Source: a virus. From it: 26,540 nucleotides of DNA. Positions 1 through 4,699 of the stretch are shown here, piece by piece. Where the stretch lies: positions 1 to 26,540 of the IMG/VR virus record IMGVR_UViG_3300008113_001050; one strand, 5' to 3'. Each line of letters begins with the position of its first letter. The stretch's first letter is position 1. The translations under genes were made by a program, and so were the position numbers. Below the pieces are notes generated by a model, which was given only the letters and a program-made list of their open reading frames with translations, had not been told where the DNA came from and did not search any database.

Positions 1-278
1 AGACTTCCAGCGATAGGGAAGTTAACACCAACTTCACCAACAGCAACACCTTCATTGGTGCCACCATTGTTCCACTCATAACCAGGGCCGATTTCACCAA
101 ATACGGTTACATCACCAGTCTTTTGCTCGTAACCGACACGGAGTTCGGTTTGAGCACCAGTGAAATCACCACCATCGGTAATGACACCAGCAGCAGTGGT
201 TTTTGATTCCACATAAGGAGCTGCCATAGCAGGTGCTGCCATCAAAGGAAGAGCAGCAAGTGCAATAAATTGTTTCAT
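1..278 (-). CDS. Porin-like exported beta-barrel protein, C-terminus outside window
   Basis: Open from an ATG at 278 to the window edge (92 residues visible), so the C-terminal part is missing. The first 20 or so residues form a clear signal peptide: MKQF, a hydrophobic Ala/Leu core, then AMA-A before APYVES. The mature part alternates polar and hydrophobic residues (TELRVGYEQ, VTVFGEIGPGYEW), as in outer-membrane beta-strands. It lies downstream of tRNA-Gly on the same strand. Small porin-like or OmpA-like exported proteins do occur in cyanophage genomes, but the exact family cannot be fixed from this fragment. Export and barrel fold are inferences from composition and the signal sequence. 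Confidence 0.7.
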   Translation of the reverse strand, partial: MKQFIALAALPLMAAPAMAAPYVESKTTAAGVITDGGDFTGAQTELRVGYEQKTGDVTVFGEIGPGYEWNNGGTNEGVAVGEVGVNFPIAGS

Positions 279-307
279 AGATTTGTTCAACCCAGTTTAA
301 GTATACA

Positions 308-324
308 TTGCCCGTTAAGGGCAA
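308..324 (-). other. Hairpin between tRNA-Gly and the porin-like gene
   Basis: Perfect 6-bp stem (TTGCCC / GGGCAA, five-base loop) that begins at the tRNA-Gly discriminator position and lies about 30 bases before the ATG at 278. The tRNA acceptor 3' arm also contains TGCCC, so GGGCAA could pair with either copy. It may act in tRNA 3' processing or protect the downstream mRNA end. No T-tract follows, so it is not a standard terminator. Confidence 0.45.
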
Positions 325-394
325 GCGGGCAACGGGGATCGAACCCGTGATTCCAACTTGGAAGGATGGCGTGTTACCGCTACACCATGCCCGC
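324..394 (-). tRNA. tRNA-Gly (anticodon TCC)
   Basis: A 71-base cloverleaf reads on the minus strand: acceptor GCGGGCA pairs with TGCCCGC, D-stem GTGT/ACAC, anticodon loop CTTCCAA with TCC, and T-arm ACGGG-TTCGATC-CCCGT. The discriminator base is U, as is usual for bacterial glycine tRNAs. CCA is not encoded. The anticodon stem has one T-T mismatch (CCATC/GTTGG). It reads GGA/GGG codons, which suits an AT-rich phage. It is probably co-transcribed with tRNA-Arg and the 61-aa gene upstream. Confidence 0.93.
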
Positions 395-398
395 AATA

Positions 399-421
399 AA
401 GTCATTGCTTAGCAATGACTT
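399..421 (-). terminator. 10-bp perfect hairpin over the stop codon of the 61-aa gene
   Basis: AAGTCATTGC and GCAATGACTT form a perfect 10-bp stem around a three-base loop, covering the last codons and the TGA of the 402..587 gene. On the minus strand it is followed only by TTTATT and then directly by tRNA-Gly. It is a weak intrinsic terminator or, more likely, a processing or stability hairpin that separates the mRNA from the tRNA. Confidence 0.5.
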
Positions 422-587
422 CCAATGAAACACCAATTGCGGTAAGAAAGGTGTTCAAATTTTCCATTAAATACTCATCACTTGGATTTTCAAAGTTGAT
501 AGAGATATCACGAATAGTATCGTGATTATCATTTCTACAAGAATACCTAAGGTCGTATGAGGTGTTCAAAGTTTTAGATCTAGCCAT
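402..587 (-). CDS. Small conserved-type cyanophage protein (61 aa), unknown function
   Basis: ATG at 587, 61 residues, between two tRNA genes on the same strand. It is a soluble, acidic-to-neutral protein with no signal or membrane segment. The middle has a beta-like stretch (TIRDISINFENPS) followed by a helix-like C-terminus (EYLMENLNTFLTAIG). No catalytic motif is visible. There is no clear Shine-Dalgarno sequence before the ATG. Similar short proteins are common near cyanophage tRNAs and structural genes, but I cannot assign a role. Its stop codon lies inside a perfect 10-bp hairpin. Confidence 0.65.
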   Translation of the reverse strand: MARSKTLNTSYDLRYSCRNDNHDTIRDISINFENPSDEYLMENLNTFLTAIGVSLEVIAKQ

Positions 588-606
588 ATAAGAATAATAA
601 GTTAGG

Positions 607-679
607 CGTCTCAGGTTGGGGTCGAACCAACGACCGACTGCTTAGAAGGCAGTTGCTCTATCCACTGAGCTACTGAGAC
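607..679 (-). tRNA. tRNA-Arg (anticodon TCT)
   Basis: A 73-base cloverleaf: acceptor GTCTCAG/CTGAGAC, D-arm GCTC..GAGC, anticodon arm ACTGC-CTTCTAA-GCAGT with TCT, and T-arm with GGTTCGA. The discriminator is G and CCA is not encoded. It reads AGA/AGG, frequent in AT-rich phage genes. The promoter at 688..716 places the transcription start only a base or two before the mature 5' end. Confidence 0.95.
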
Positions 680-687
680 ATGAACGT

Positions 688-716
688 ATTATATCAGTTT
701 TTAGGGCAACTGTCAA
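688..716 (-). promoter_or_regulatory. Consensus sigma-70 promoter for the tRNA block
   Basis: TTGACA (711-716), 17-bp spacer, TATAAT (688-693) on the minus strand: a perfect host vegetative promoter. It overlaps the 3' end and stop codon of the 694..1086 gene and points at tRNA-Arg, the 61-aa gene, tRNA-Gly and the porin-like gene. The expected start is near 681. Confidence 0.85.
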
Positions 717-1086
717 CCCATGGAGAACAAAGTCGCATTTCACCACCAAGTAGTTTTTGCGCTTCGCTACCGTCTGGTTCTTTCTGAATGAACCTCGGTT
801 TAGGTATTATAGGGTCTTGTGGGTTTTCTGTCAAGTATTTGTCGATGGCAGCATCAACATCTCTTGTGATTCTTCTTTCTATCTTCTCTGGATCCTGAAT
901 GATAAGTTCATTAAGAATTCCTAACGGAAAATACTTTCTTTGAAGTTCATCCAATATATCCCAGAGTTTAGTTTCGCTTATACCGCTTAACGATGATAGT
1001 ACTGCTATAAAAATCGAAACGATAATGCTTACTTTTATAAGTTCTCTCTTATCAGGTTTTTTGTTACCAAAATTAAAATTTATCAT
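694..1086 (-). CDS. Small single-pass membrane protein (130 aa), unknown function
   Basis: The ATG at 1086 gives 130 residues. The N-terminus is positively charged (KKPDKRELIK). One hydrophobic helix at about residues 17-35 (VSIIVSIFIAVLSSLSG) follows, then a long soluble tail with charged helices and a proline-rich stretch (NPQDPIIPKPR). The C-terminus has two cysteines (RLCSPWVDSC). An N-in, C-out single-pass topology fits. It lies 39 bases downstream of the lysozyme gene, so a role in lysis (spanin- or holin-accessory-like) is conceivable, but nothing in the sequence proves it. A strong hairpin sits directly before the ATG, and there is no free Shine-Dalgarno sequence. Confidence 0.7.
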   Translation of the reverse strand: MINFNFGNKKPDKRELIKVSIIVSIFIAVLSSLSGISETKLWDILDELQRKYFPLGILNELIIQDPEKIERRITRDVDAAIDKYLTENPQDPIIPKPRFIQKEPDGSEAQKLLGGEMRLCSPWVDSCPKN

Positions 1087-1087
1087 A

Positions 1088-1112
1088 AAGGGGAGTAAGC
1101 AGCACTCCCCTT
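1088..1112 (-). other. 9-bp hairpin immediately upstream of the 694..1086 start codon
   Basis: AAGGGGAGT and ACTCCCCTT form a perfect 9-bp stem with a 7-base loop, ending one base before the ATG at 1086. The purine arm AAGGGGAG is the only Shine-Dalgarno-like sequence and would be paired with an anti-SD-like CTCCCCTT. This fits either an attenuator/terminator after the lysozyme gene or translational control of the next gene. There is no T-tract beyond TTTATG. Confidence 0.55.
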
Positions 1113-1125
1113 ATATATTCAGTTT

Positions 1126-1794
1126 TTAAACCTCTACCTTAATCAGTCGGTTGGCATAATCATGTGCATAAGATGTACGGGCACCATGATGACCCCAACC
1201 AATCCAACTATACGCATAGTCCATGTAACGATTGATGGACTTACCAGGAGTTTTCATCTTCTCCTCAATACGTTGCCATTGAACTTCATTTGTCAGATAA
1301 CGAAGTTGCGTGTGAATGCTTGATGGTGAACCACCAAACTTCTTAGCAAAATCACCCAATCCATAATATCTGTTGGCAGATGTCCATTGAATCAGTCCGT
1401 AACCGCCGTAGCAATTACGCCAACTGGTTCTTGCACCACCCTCACAGATATTAGGCACGAACATAGATTCTTGCTTAATGTTACCCATGATGGTAGCTAG
1501 GGCGTTTCTGTCAGTGATACCTTGTTCTTGCAAAAAAGCAAGCGTAAGATTTTCATTCTCATTACACCCTTTACAAATTAGCCTTTTCTCTTTTGGCTTT
1601 TCAGGTTCTGCAACCTCTTTGGTCGCTGTCTCTTCAACTACTGGGGGCGGAGGCCCATCCATTTTGTAGTTTACGAATGGCAGTGTTGCCGCATTGGTTG
1701 TAACCGTTGCCACAAGAGGCAGGGCTACTGTAAAGAAATTTTGCACTAAATTTAATTGAACTCTACATCCCAATAGAAGGGGGGTACACCACAC
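1126..1794 (-). CDS. Tail-lysozyme-type muramidase with N-terminal export or anchor segment
   Basis: 222 residues from a GTG at 1794. A hydrophobic segment at residues 17-37 (VQNFFTVALPLVATVTT) ends in NAA, like a signal peptide or anchor. Then comes a Pro/Glu-rich linker (about 45-70), a CKGC pair (74-77), and a C-terminal domain matching the phage tail lysozyme family (PF18013): ALATIMGNIKQES with catalytic-type Glu109, then YGGYGLIQWTSANR, and IGWGHHGA near the end. Expected to cleave peptidoglycan, either in the virion during entry or at lysis. The start is uncertain: 1794 is GTG with a poorly spaced AGAGG, and a GTG at 1746 would leave just the hydrophobic segment. Driven by the promoter at 1881..1909. 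Confidence 0.82.
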   Translation of the reverse strand: MWCTPLLLGCRVQLNLVQNFFTVALPLVATVTTNAATLPFVNYKMDGPPPPVVEETATKEVAEPEKPKEKRLICKGCNENENLTLAFLQEQGITDRNALATIMGNIKQESMFVPNICEGGARTSWRNCYGGYGLIQWTSANRYYGLGDFAKKFGGSPSSIHTQLRYLTNEVQWQRIEEKMKTPGKSINRYMDYAYSWIGWGHHGARTSYAHDYANRLIKVEV

Positions 1795-1847
1795 CTCTCG
1801 ATGGGCACCTTCCTGGGCTCTAAAAACAAATCAAGATCTCATAATAT

Positions 1848-1876
1848 AAGACCCGCCACTTTGGGTAGCGGGTCTT
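1848..1876 (-). other. 9-bp GC-rich hairpin at the 5' end of the lysozyme transcript
   Basis: AAGACCCGC (1848-1856) pairs with GCGGGTCTT (1868-1876) around an 11-base loop. The promoter at 1881..1909 would start transcription near 1874, so most of the stem would form the extreme 5' end of the mRNA. It also lies after the nuclease gene and is followed by ATATT on the minus strand and TTTT on the plus strand, so weak termination in either direction is possible. Confidence 0.55.
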
Positions 1877-1880
1877 TTCC

Positions 1881-1909
1881 ATAATACCAGATTATTTATT
1901 ATTTGTCAA
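1881..1909 (-). promoter_or_regulatory. Sigma-70 promoter for the lysozyme gene
   Basis: TTGACA (1904-1909), 17-bp spacer, TATTAT (1881-1886) on the minus strand, overlapping the last codons of the nuclease gene. The -35 is perfect and the -10 has one mismatch. Confidence 0.8.
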
Positions 1910-2240
1910 TATTGTTGAAAAGGGAAATGAAGTATTCTGCATCAATCACTACCAATGGTTTTTTGTGATTCTTCTTCATGATAACAATAGGTTCATAAGA
2001 TCCGCAGTTTGCTTTGGCTTGCTCATAGGCTTCCCATACATTTAATTTTTCAACATTCTTGCACTCTACACTAAAAGGAAATTTTTGTCTAGCTGCCCGA
2101 GCCATAATAAGATCCTCACCACCAGCACCCATGCTACGAGATTCAATATCTTCTGGATGAATGTTTAATTGTTCTATAAGCTGTTCTCTAACCCACTTCT
2201 GTAGATTTCTTCCTTTCGCTTTACATGATTGCGGCTTCAT
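1899..2240 (-). CDS. PD-(D/E)XK-family endonuclease (resolvase-like)
   Basis: 113 residues from an ATG at 2240. The order of motifs fits a small PD-(D/E)XK nuclease. An N-terminal basic helix (KAKGRNLQKWVREQL) is followed by RSMGAGGEDLI with Asp43, then FSVECKNVEK with Glu59 and Lys61 (the ExK pair), then a helix (WEAYEQAKANC) and closing strands (EPIVIMKK, PLVVIDAEYF). This is the layout of Holliday-junction-resolvase-like and VRR-type nucleases, which cut branched or damaged DNA in phage recombination. Likely Mg2+-dependent. Specificity cannot be told from sequence. It follows the micro-gene cassette after a strong terminator, with no obvious promoter of its own, so read-through may be needed. 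Confidence 0.8.
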   Translation of the reverse strand: MKPQSCKAKGRNLQKWVREQLIEQLNIHPEDIESRSMGAGGEDLIMARAARQKFPFSVECKNVEKLNVWEAYEQAKANCGSYEPIVIMKKNHKKPLVVIDAEYFISLFNNIDK

Positions 2241-2269
2241 TCAAACTATTACAAGTTAAAGTATATATT

Positions 2270-2292
2270 AAAAAAGAGGGGACTAGCCCCTC
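2270..2292 (-). terminator. Intrinsic terminator after the micro-gene cassette
   Basis: On the minus strand GAGGGG pairs with CCCCTC around a 5-base loop (2276-2292), followed by six Ts (2275-2270). It ends the small-gene cassette at 2283..2883. The stop codon of the last small gene lies in the loop region. Confidence 0.85.
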
Positions 2293-2453
2293 CGATTCAT
2301 TATTGGTTGAAAAGTTATCATCTTTTCAAACCAATCTCTTAAATGTACTTGATAGCAAGACCAATATTTACATCCCCTATAAGTTAGTTGATAGCAAGCA
2401 GGTGGTCTACTATCCTTATCCATATCATCATGGTGATATGTATAGTTGTCCAC
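2283..2453 (-). CDS. Small Cys/Tyr-rich protein with YRG motif (56 aa)
   Basis: GTG at 2453, 56 residues, stop inside the terminator hairpin. The G of the GTG is shared with the TAG stop of the preceding 32-aa gene, which suggests translational coupling. The N-terminus is His/Asp-rich (YTYHHDDMDKD). The centre has QLTYRGCKYWSC with three nearby cysteines, and YRG resembles the DUF4278-type motif (YRGxxY) found in small cyanobacterial and cyanophage proteins. It carries no membrane segment. A later ATG (MDKDSRPPAC, 2423) is a possible alternative start. Function unknown. Confidence 0.6.
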   Translation of the reverse strand: MDNYTYHHDDMDKDSRPPACYQLTYRGCKYWSCYQVHLRDWFEKMITFQPIMNRRG

Positions 2454-2551
2454 TATTTTGCTCCAACTAACTGTGCTAATTGTGCTTGATAACGACGATC
2501 TTGTTTTTGTTTCTGTTCTTTAATAATTTGAAGGAAGTTCAGTTTTTTCAT
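2453..2551 (-). CDS. Very small basic helical protein (32 aa)
   Basis: ATG at 2551, 32 residues, with a very strong Shine-Dalgarno sequence (AAGGAGGAG) 5 bases upstream. The start overlaps the TGA of the preceding 44-aa gene (TGATG), so translation is likely coupled. The protein is one predicted amphipathic helix rich in Lys and Gln (KEQKQKQDRRYQAQLAQL), ending in VGAK. No known domain. The ribosome site and tight packing make it a credible gene despite its length. Confidence 0.7.
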   Translation of the reverse strand: MKKLNFLQIIKEQKQKQDRRYQAQLAQLVGAK

Positions 2552-2685
2552 CACTTCTCCTCCTTTACAAACTTAACACCACGATAAGTTTCGTTATGTT
2601 GTTGAGGATACTGCATCATTTGCTTTTGATACTCCAGACGCTTCTGGGTATCATACTCGACGCCACGATATACTACTTTTGCCAT
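2551..2685 (-). CDS. DUF4278-like YRG-repeat protein (44 aa)
   Basis: ATG at 2685 with AGGAGA 8-9 bases upstream, 44 residues. It contains two copies of a YRG motif: VVYRGVEYDTQKR at the N-terminus and TYRGVKFVKEE at the C-terminus, separated by a Gln/Met-rich stretch. This resembles the DUF4278 family of short cyanobacterial proteins, which are often duplicated in cyanophages. Function is unknown. It is preceded by repeat element B and sits in an operon with three other micro-genes. Confidence 0.75.
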   Translation of the reverse strand: MAKVVYRGVEYDTQKRLEYQKQMMQYPQQHNETYRGVKFVKEEK

Positions 2686-2719
2686 TTGGGTTTCTCCTAA
2701 AGAAATGAGATGGTTAGTC

Positions 2720-2744
2720 CCGTTCCTTCAGTCGGCTTTTGCGT
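2720..2744 (-). repeat. Leader repeat copy B
   Basis: On the plus strand this reads CCCGTTCCTTCAGTCGGCTT then TTGCGT, nearly matching 2895-2919 (shared blocks CCGTTCC, AGTCGGCTT and TTGCGT). Copy B overlaps the last codons and stop of the 51-aa gene and leads into the 44-aa gene. Copy A leads the 51-aa gene itself. Confidence 0.6.
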
Positions 2745-2883
2745 CTACAAAACAACCTTTCTTTGTGACCTGTTTAATTTCATAAATAAGGTCATTCTTT
2801 TGTTGGGCATCAATAATTTGACTAGAATTAACTCTAGATATCATTAATTGTGCCTGTAAGCAAGTTAAGAAAAGTTGTTCCAT
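2728..2883 (-). CDS. Small protein (51 aa), first gene of the micro-gene cassette
   Basis: ATG at 2883, 51 residues, about 65 bases downstream of a strong sigma-70 promoter. Mostly helical: MEQLFLTCLQAQLMISRV, then NSSQIIDAQQKNDLIYEIKQVT, with two cysteines (8 and 44). No membrane span. There is no good Shine-Dalgarno sequence, but the leader holds a strong hairpin and repeat copy A. Small proteins of this type recur in cyanophage early regions. Function unknown, and a host take-over role is only a guess from its promoter. Confidence 0.72.
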   Translation of the reverse strand: MEQLFLTCLQAQLMISRVNSSQIIDAQQKNDLIYEIKQVTKKGCFVDAKAD

Positions 2884-2894
2884 AGATGAACGAT

Positions 2895-2919
2895 CCGTTC
2901 CGAGTCGGCTTACTTGCGT
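2895..2919 (-). repeat. Leader repeat copy A
   Basis: Imperfect direct repeat of 2720-2744, sharing CCGTTCC, AGTCGGCTT and TTGCGT. It lies in the 5' leader of the 51-aa gene between a strong hairpin and the start codon. Next to it GAACG-GAT-CGTTC can form a second small hairpin (2887-2899). Confidence 0.6.
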
Positions 2920-2940
2920 TCGCTATTCGGAAATAGCGAA
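2919..2940 (-). other. Perfect 9-bp hairpin near the 5' end of the cassette mRNA
   Basis: TTCGCTATT and AATAGCGAA form a perfect 9-bp stem closed by a four-base loop (TCCG on the RNA strand). It starts about 7 bases after the transcription start expected from the promoter at 2954..2982. No T-tract follows. An mRNA-stabilising 5' stem-loop is the simplest reading. Confidence 0.7.
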
Positions 2941-2953
2941 TGAACGTAGAGGT

Positions 2954-2982
2954 ATTATAACCTCATTAGAATATATAGTCAA
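2954..2982 (-). promoter_or_regulatory. Sigma-70 promoter for the micro-gene cassette
   Basis: TTGACT (2977-2982), 17-bp spacer, TATAAT (2954-2959) on the minus strand, just downstream of the oxygenase gene stop. Expected start near 2947. Confidence 0.88.
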
Positions 2983-2995
2983 ATAATTTTGTAAT

Positions 2996-3508
2996 TTATG
3001 TTACAAAATTTAAATTTAAAGTTATTCTAGGTTTACTAGATGGATTTGAACTTGCATGAAAAGTTTTTCCATCAAACATTATAGCTGTTCCTTTTTTAGG
3101 TGTCATCCTTTCCATAATGTTTTTATTTTCATCAAAGAAAAATGTATCCCCATCAGAATCGTTAACATAATATAAAACAACATTATGTGGTTCTTGCATA
3201 TCAACATGAGGATTATTATGCAACGATGTATTAGCCAAGGGCAAATACATACCAAATCTTTCTCTAATTAAATTTTGCCTATTTAATCCGAAAGAATCTG
3301 ATATTATTGCCATTGGTATTTCAAAAACCATACCAACATTACTGACTATATTAAAATTATCTATAGAAAGATGCCCAAAAGAAGGATAATCTTCTTTACT
3401 ATAATGTGCGCTATCCTTCAAAAAAGACCAAGGAAAATTTTGATCAAAACAAAAACTTTCTATGTAATTTTGTATACTATCAGGGAATACATTTTCAATG
3501 ATTTTCAT
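2996..3508 (-). CDS. 2OG-Fe(II) oxygenase superfamily protein (170 aa)
   Basis: ATG at 3508 directly abuts the TAA of nrdB (TAAATG), so it is the last gene of the gp61-nrdA-nrdB operon. The jelly-roll dioxygenase signature is visible: PHVDM with His101 and Asp103, VVLYYVND, KKGTAIMFDG, then FHASS with His151, and Arg161 in PRITLNLNF, which would bind 2-oxoglutarate. The length of 170 aa is normal for a minimal prolyl-hydroxylase-like domain. The substrate is unknown. The gene looks more AT-rich than nrdB, hinting at separate acquisition. The glutaredoxin often found beside nrdB is not seen here. Confidence 0.82.
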   Translation of the reverse strand: MKIIENVFPDSIQNYIESFCFDQNFPWSFLKDSAHYSKEDYPSFGHLSIDNFNIVSNVGMVFEIPMAIISDSFGLNRQNLIRERFGMYLPLANTSLHNNPHVDMQEPHNVVLYYVNDSDGDTFFFDENKNIMERMTPKKGTAIMFDGKTFHASSNPSSKPRITLNLNFVT

Positions 3509-4699
3509 TTAGAGTTTAAATCCTGCGAACGTGTCCTTTTGTACATCTTGTTTAATGCCGCCGACAACGTAGGACTCAACTTCTGTTTCCTGTGGAGCGA
3601 CTTGTAGACCCTTAGAAGAGATCCAGTGCTCCGTCCATGGGAGTGGATTATTCTTGGAAGAGATATCATAAACAGGTTTAACTCCAATTGCTTTCATACG
3701 ACGATTAGCAATCCATTCAACATAGTTGATAAGAAGCTTATCATTAAGACCAATCATAGATCCATCCTTGAACAGATACTCTGCCCAATGCTTTTCTTGA
3801 TCTACGCAATTCTTAAAGGCAGCAATTACCCATTGCTCTTCCTCTTTAGCAATTTGTTGCATCTCTGGATCATCTCCTTCGCGCCACTTATTGAGGATGT
3901 TCTGAGTAATGACAAGGTGCTGATTTTCGTCTCTTGCGATGAGAGAGATAATTTTAGCGGATCCCTCCATAAGCTTAAGTTCTCCGAACGCAAAGCTGCA
4001 AGCGAACGAGACATAAAACCTGATACCTTCAAGAATGTTGACATTGGCAACTGCTCTATAGAGTTTACGTTTTAGTTCATACCTAGTGTGTTGTGCAGTA
4101 GGAACTTGCTCTAGTGCATGAATCCAATCGTTTCCAACACCATACTCTTGTGCATGATTAATAAAATCATTATATGCTTCAGTTACTGTAGATGCCCGTT
4201 CCAAAATCCTTTCATTGTTAAGGATATTGTCAAAGACTACAGAAGGATCTGCATACACGTTTTTAATAATGTATGTATAAGAACGACTATGGATCATCTC
4301 CATAAATTCCCAAACCTTCATACATGCCTCCAGTTCAGGAAGGGAGCAGTATGGTGCAAATGCCATACCAGGTCCCCTTCCCTGAACAGAATCCAACATG
4401 ATCTGATACTTCAAATTGGAAGTGAAGATATGCTTTTGTTCTGGACGAAGTGTTTGGTAATCAGAACGATCTTTCTGAAGAGAGATCTCTTCAGGTCTCC
4501 AAAAATAACCAAGCTGCTGTTGAGTTAATTTTTCAAAGACTGGATACTTATATGAATCATATCTTTGGATGCCCAAAGGGGCACCAAAGAACATAGGTTG
4601 TTTTTTAACATCGGTATCACTAGTATTGAATACAGTCATACCTTCAATATGAATTGGTGATTCTGAAGTCTGTTGAAAATTAAATCTTGCAGCTTTCAC
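3509..4699 (-). CDS. nrdB: Ribonucleotide reductase class Ia beta subunit (NrdB)
   Basis: Makes the di-iron tyrosyl radical used by NrdA to reduce ribonucleoside diphosphates. All ligands are present in the usual order (numbered from the GTG): Asp103 (MLDS), Glu134 and His137 with radical Tyr141 (EMIHSRSY), Glu226 (LEGIRFY), Glu260 and His263 (ARDENQH). The start is GTG at 4699, overlapping the nrdA end by 20 bases and preceded by AGGAG at good spacing. An ATG at 4639 (MTVFN) is the alternative. The C-terminal peptide ends KDTFAGFKL and is expected to dock on NrdA. It appears full length, unlike its partner. Confidence 0.96.
   Translation of the reverse strand: MKAARFNFQQTSESPIHIEGMTVFNTSDTDVKKQPMFFGAPLGIQRYDSYKYPVFEKLTQQQLGYFWRPEEISLQKDRSDYQTLRPEQKHIFTSNLKYQIMLDSVQGRGPGMAFAPYCSLPELEACMKVWEFMEMIHSRSYTYIIKNVYADPSVVFDNILNNERILERASTVTEAYNDFINHAQEYGVGNDWIHALEQVPTAQHTRYELKRKLYRAVANVNILEGIRFYVSFACSFAFGELKLMEGSAKIISLIARDENQHLVITQNILNKWREGDDPEMQQIAKEEEQWVIAAFKNCVDQEKHWAEYLFKDGSMIGLNDKLLINYVEWIANRRMKAIGVKPVYDISSKNNPLPWTEHWISSKGLQVAPQETEVESYVVGGIKQDVQKDTFAGFKL

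Noticed and set aside
3505-3687. Minus-strand 60-codon frame over the end of nrdB
   Set aside because: Out-of-frame shadow of nrdB, whose coding continues through the whole stretch.
4199-4240. TTGACA box inside nrdB as a promoter
   Set aside because: No acceptable -10 at 16-18 bp, and it encodes conserved NrdB residues.
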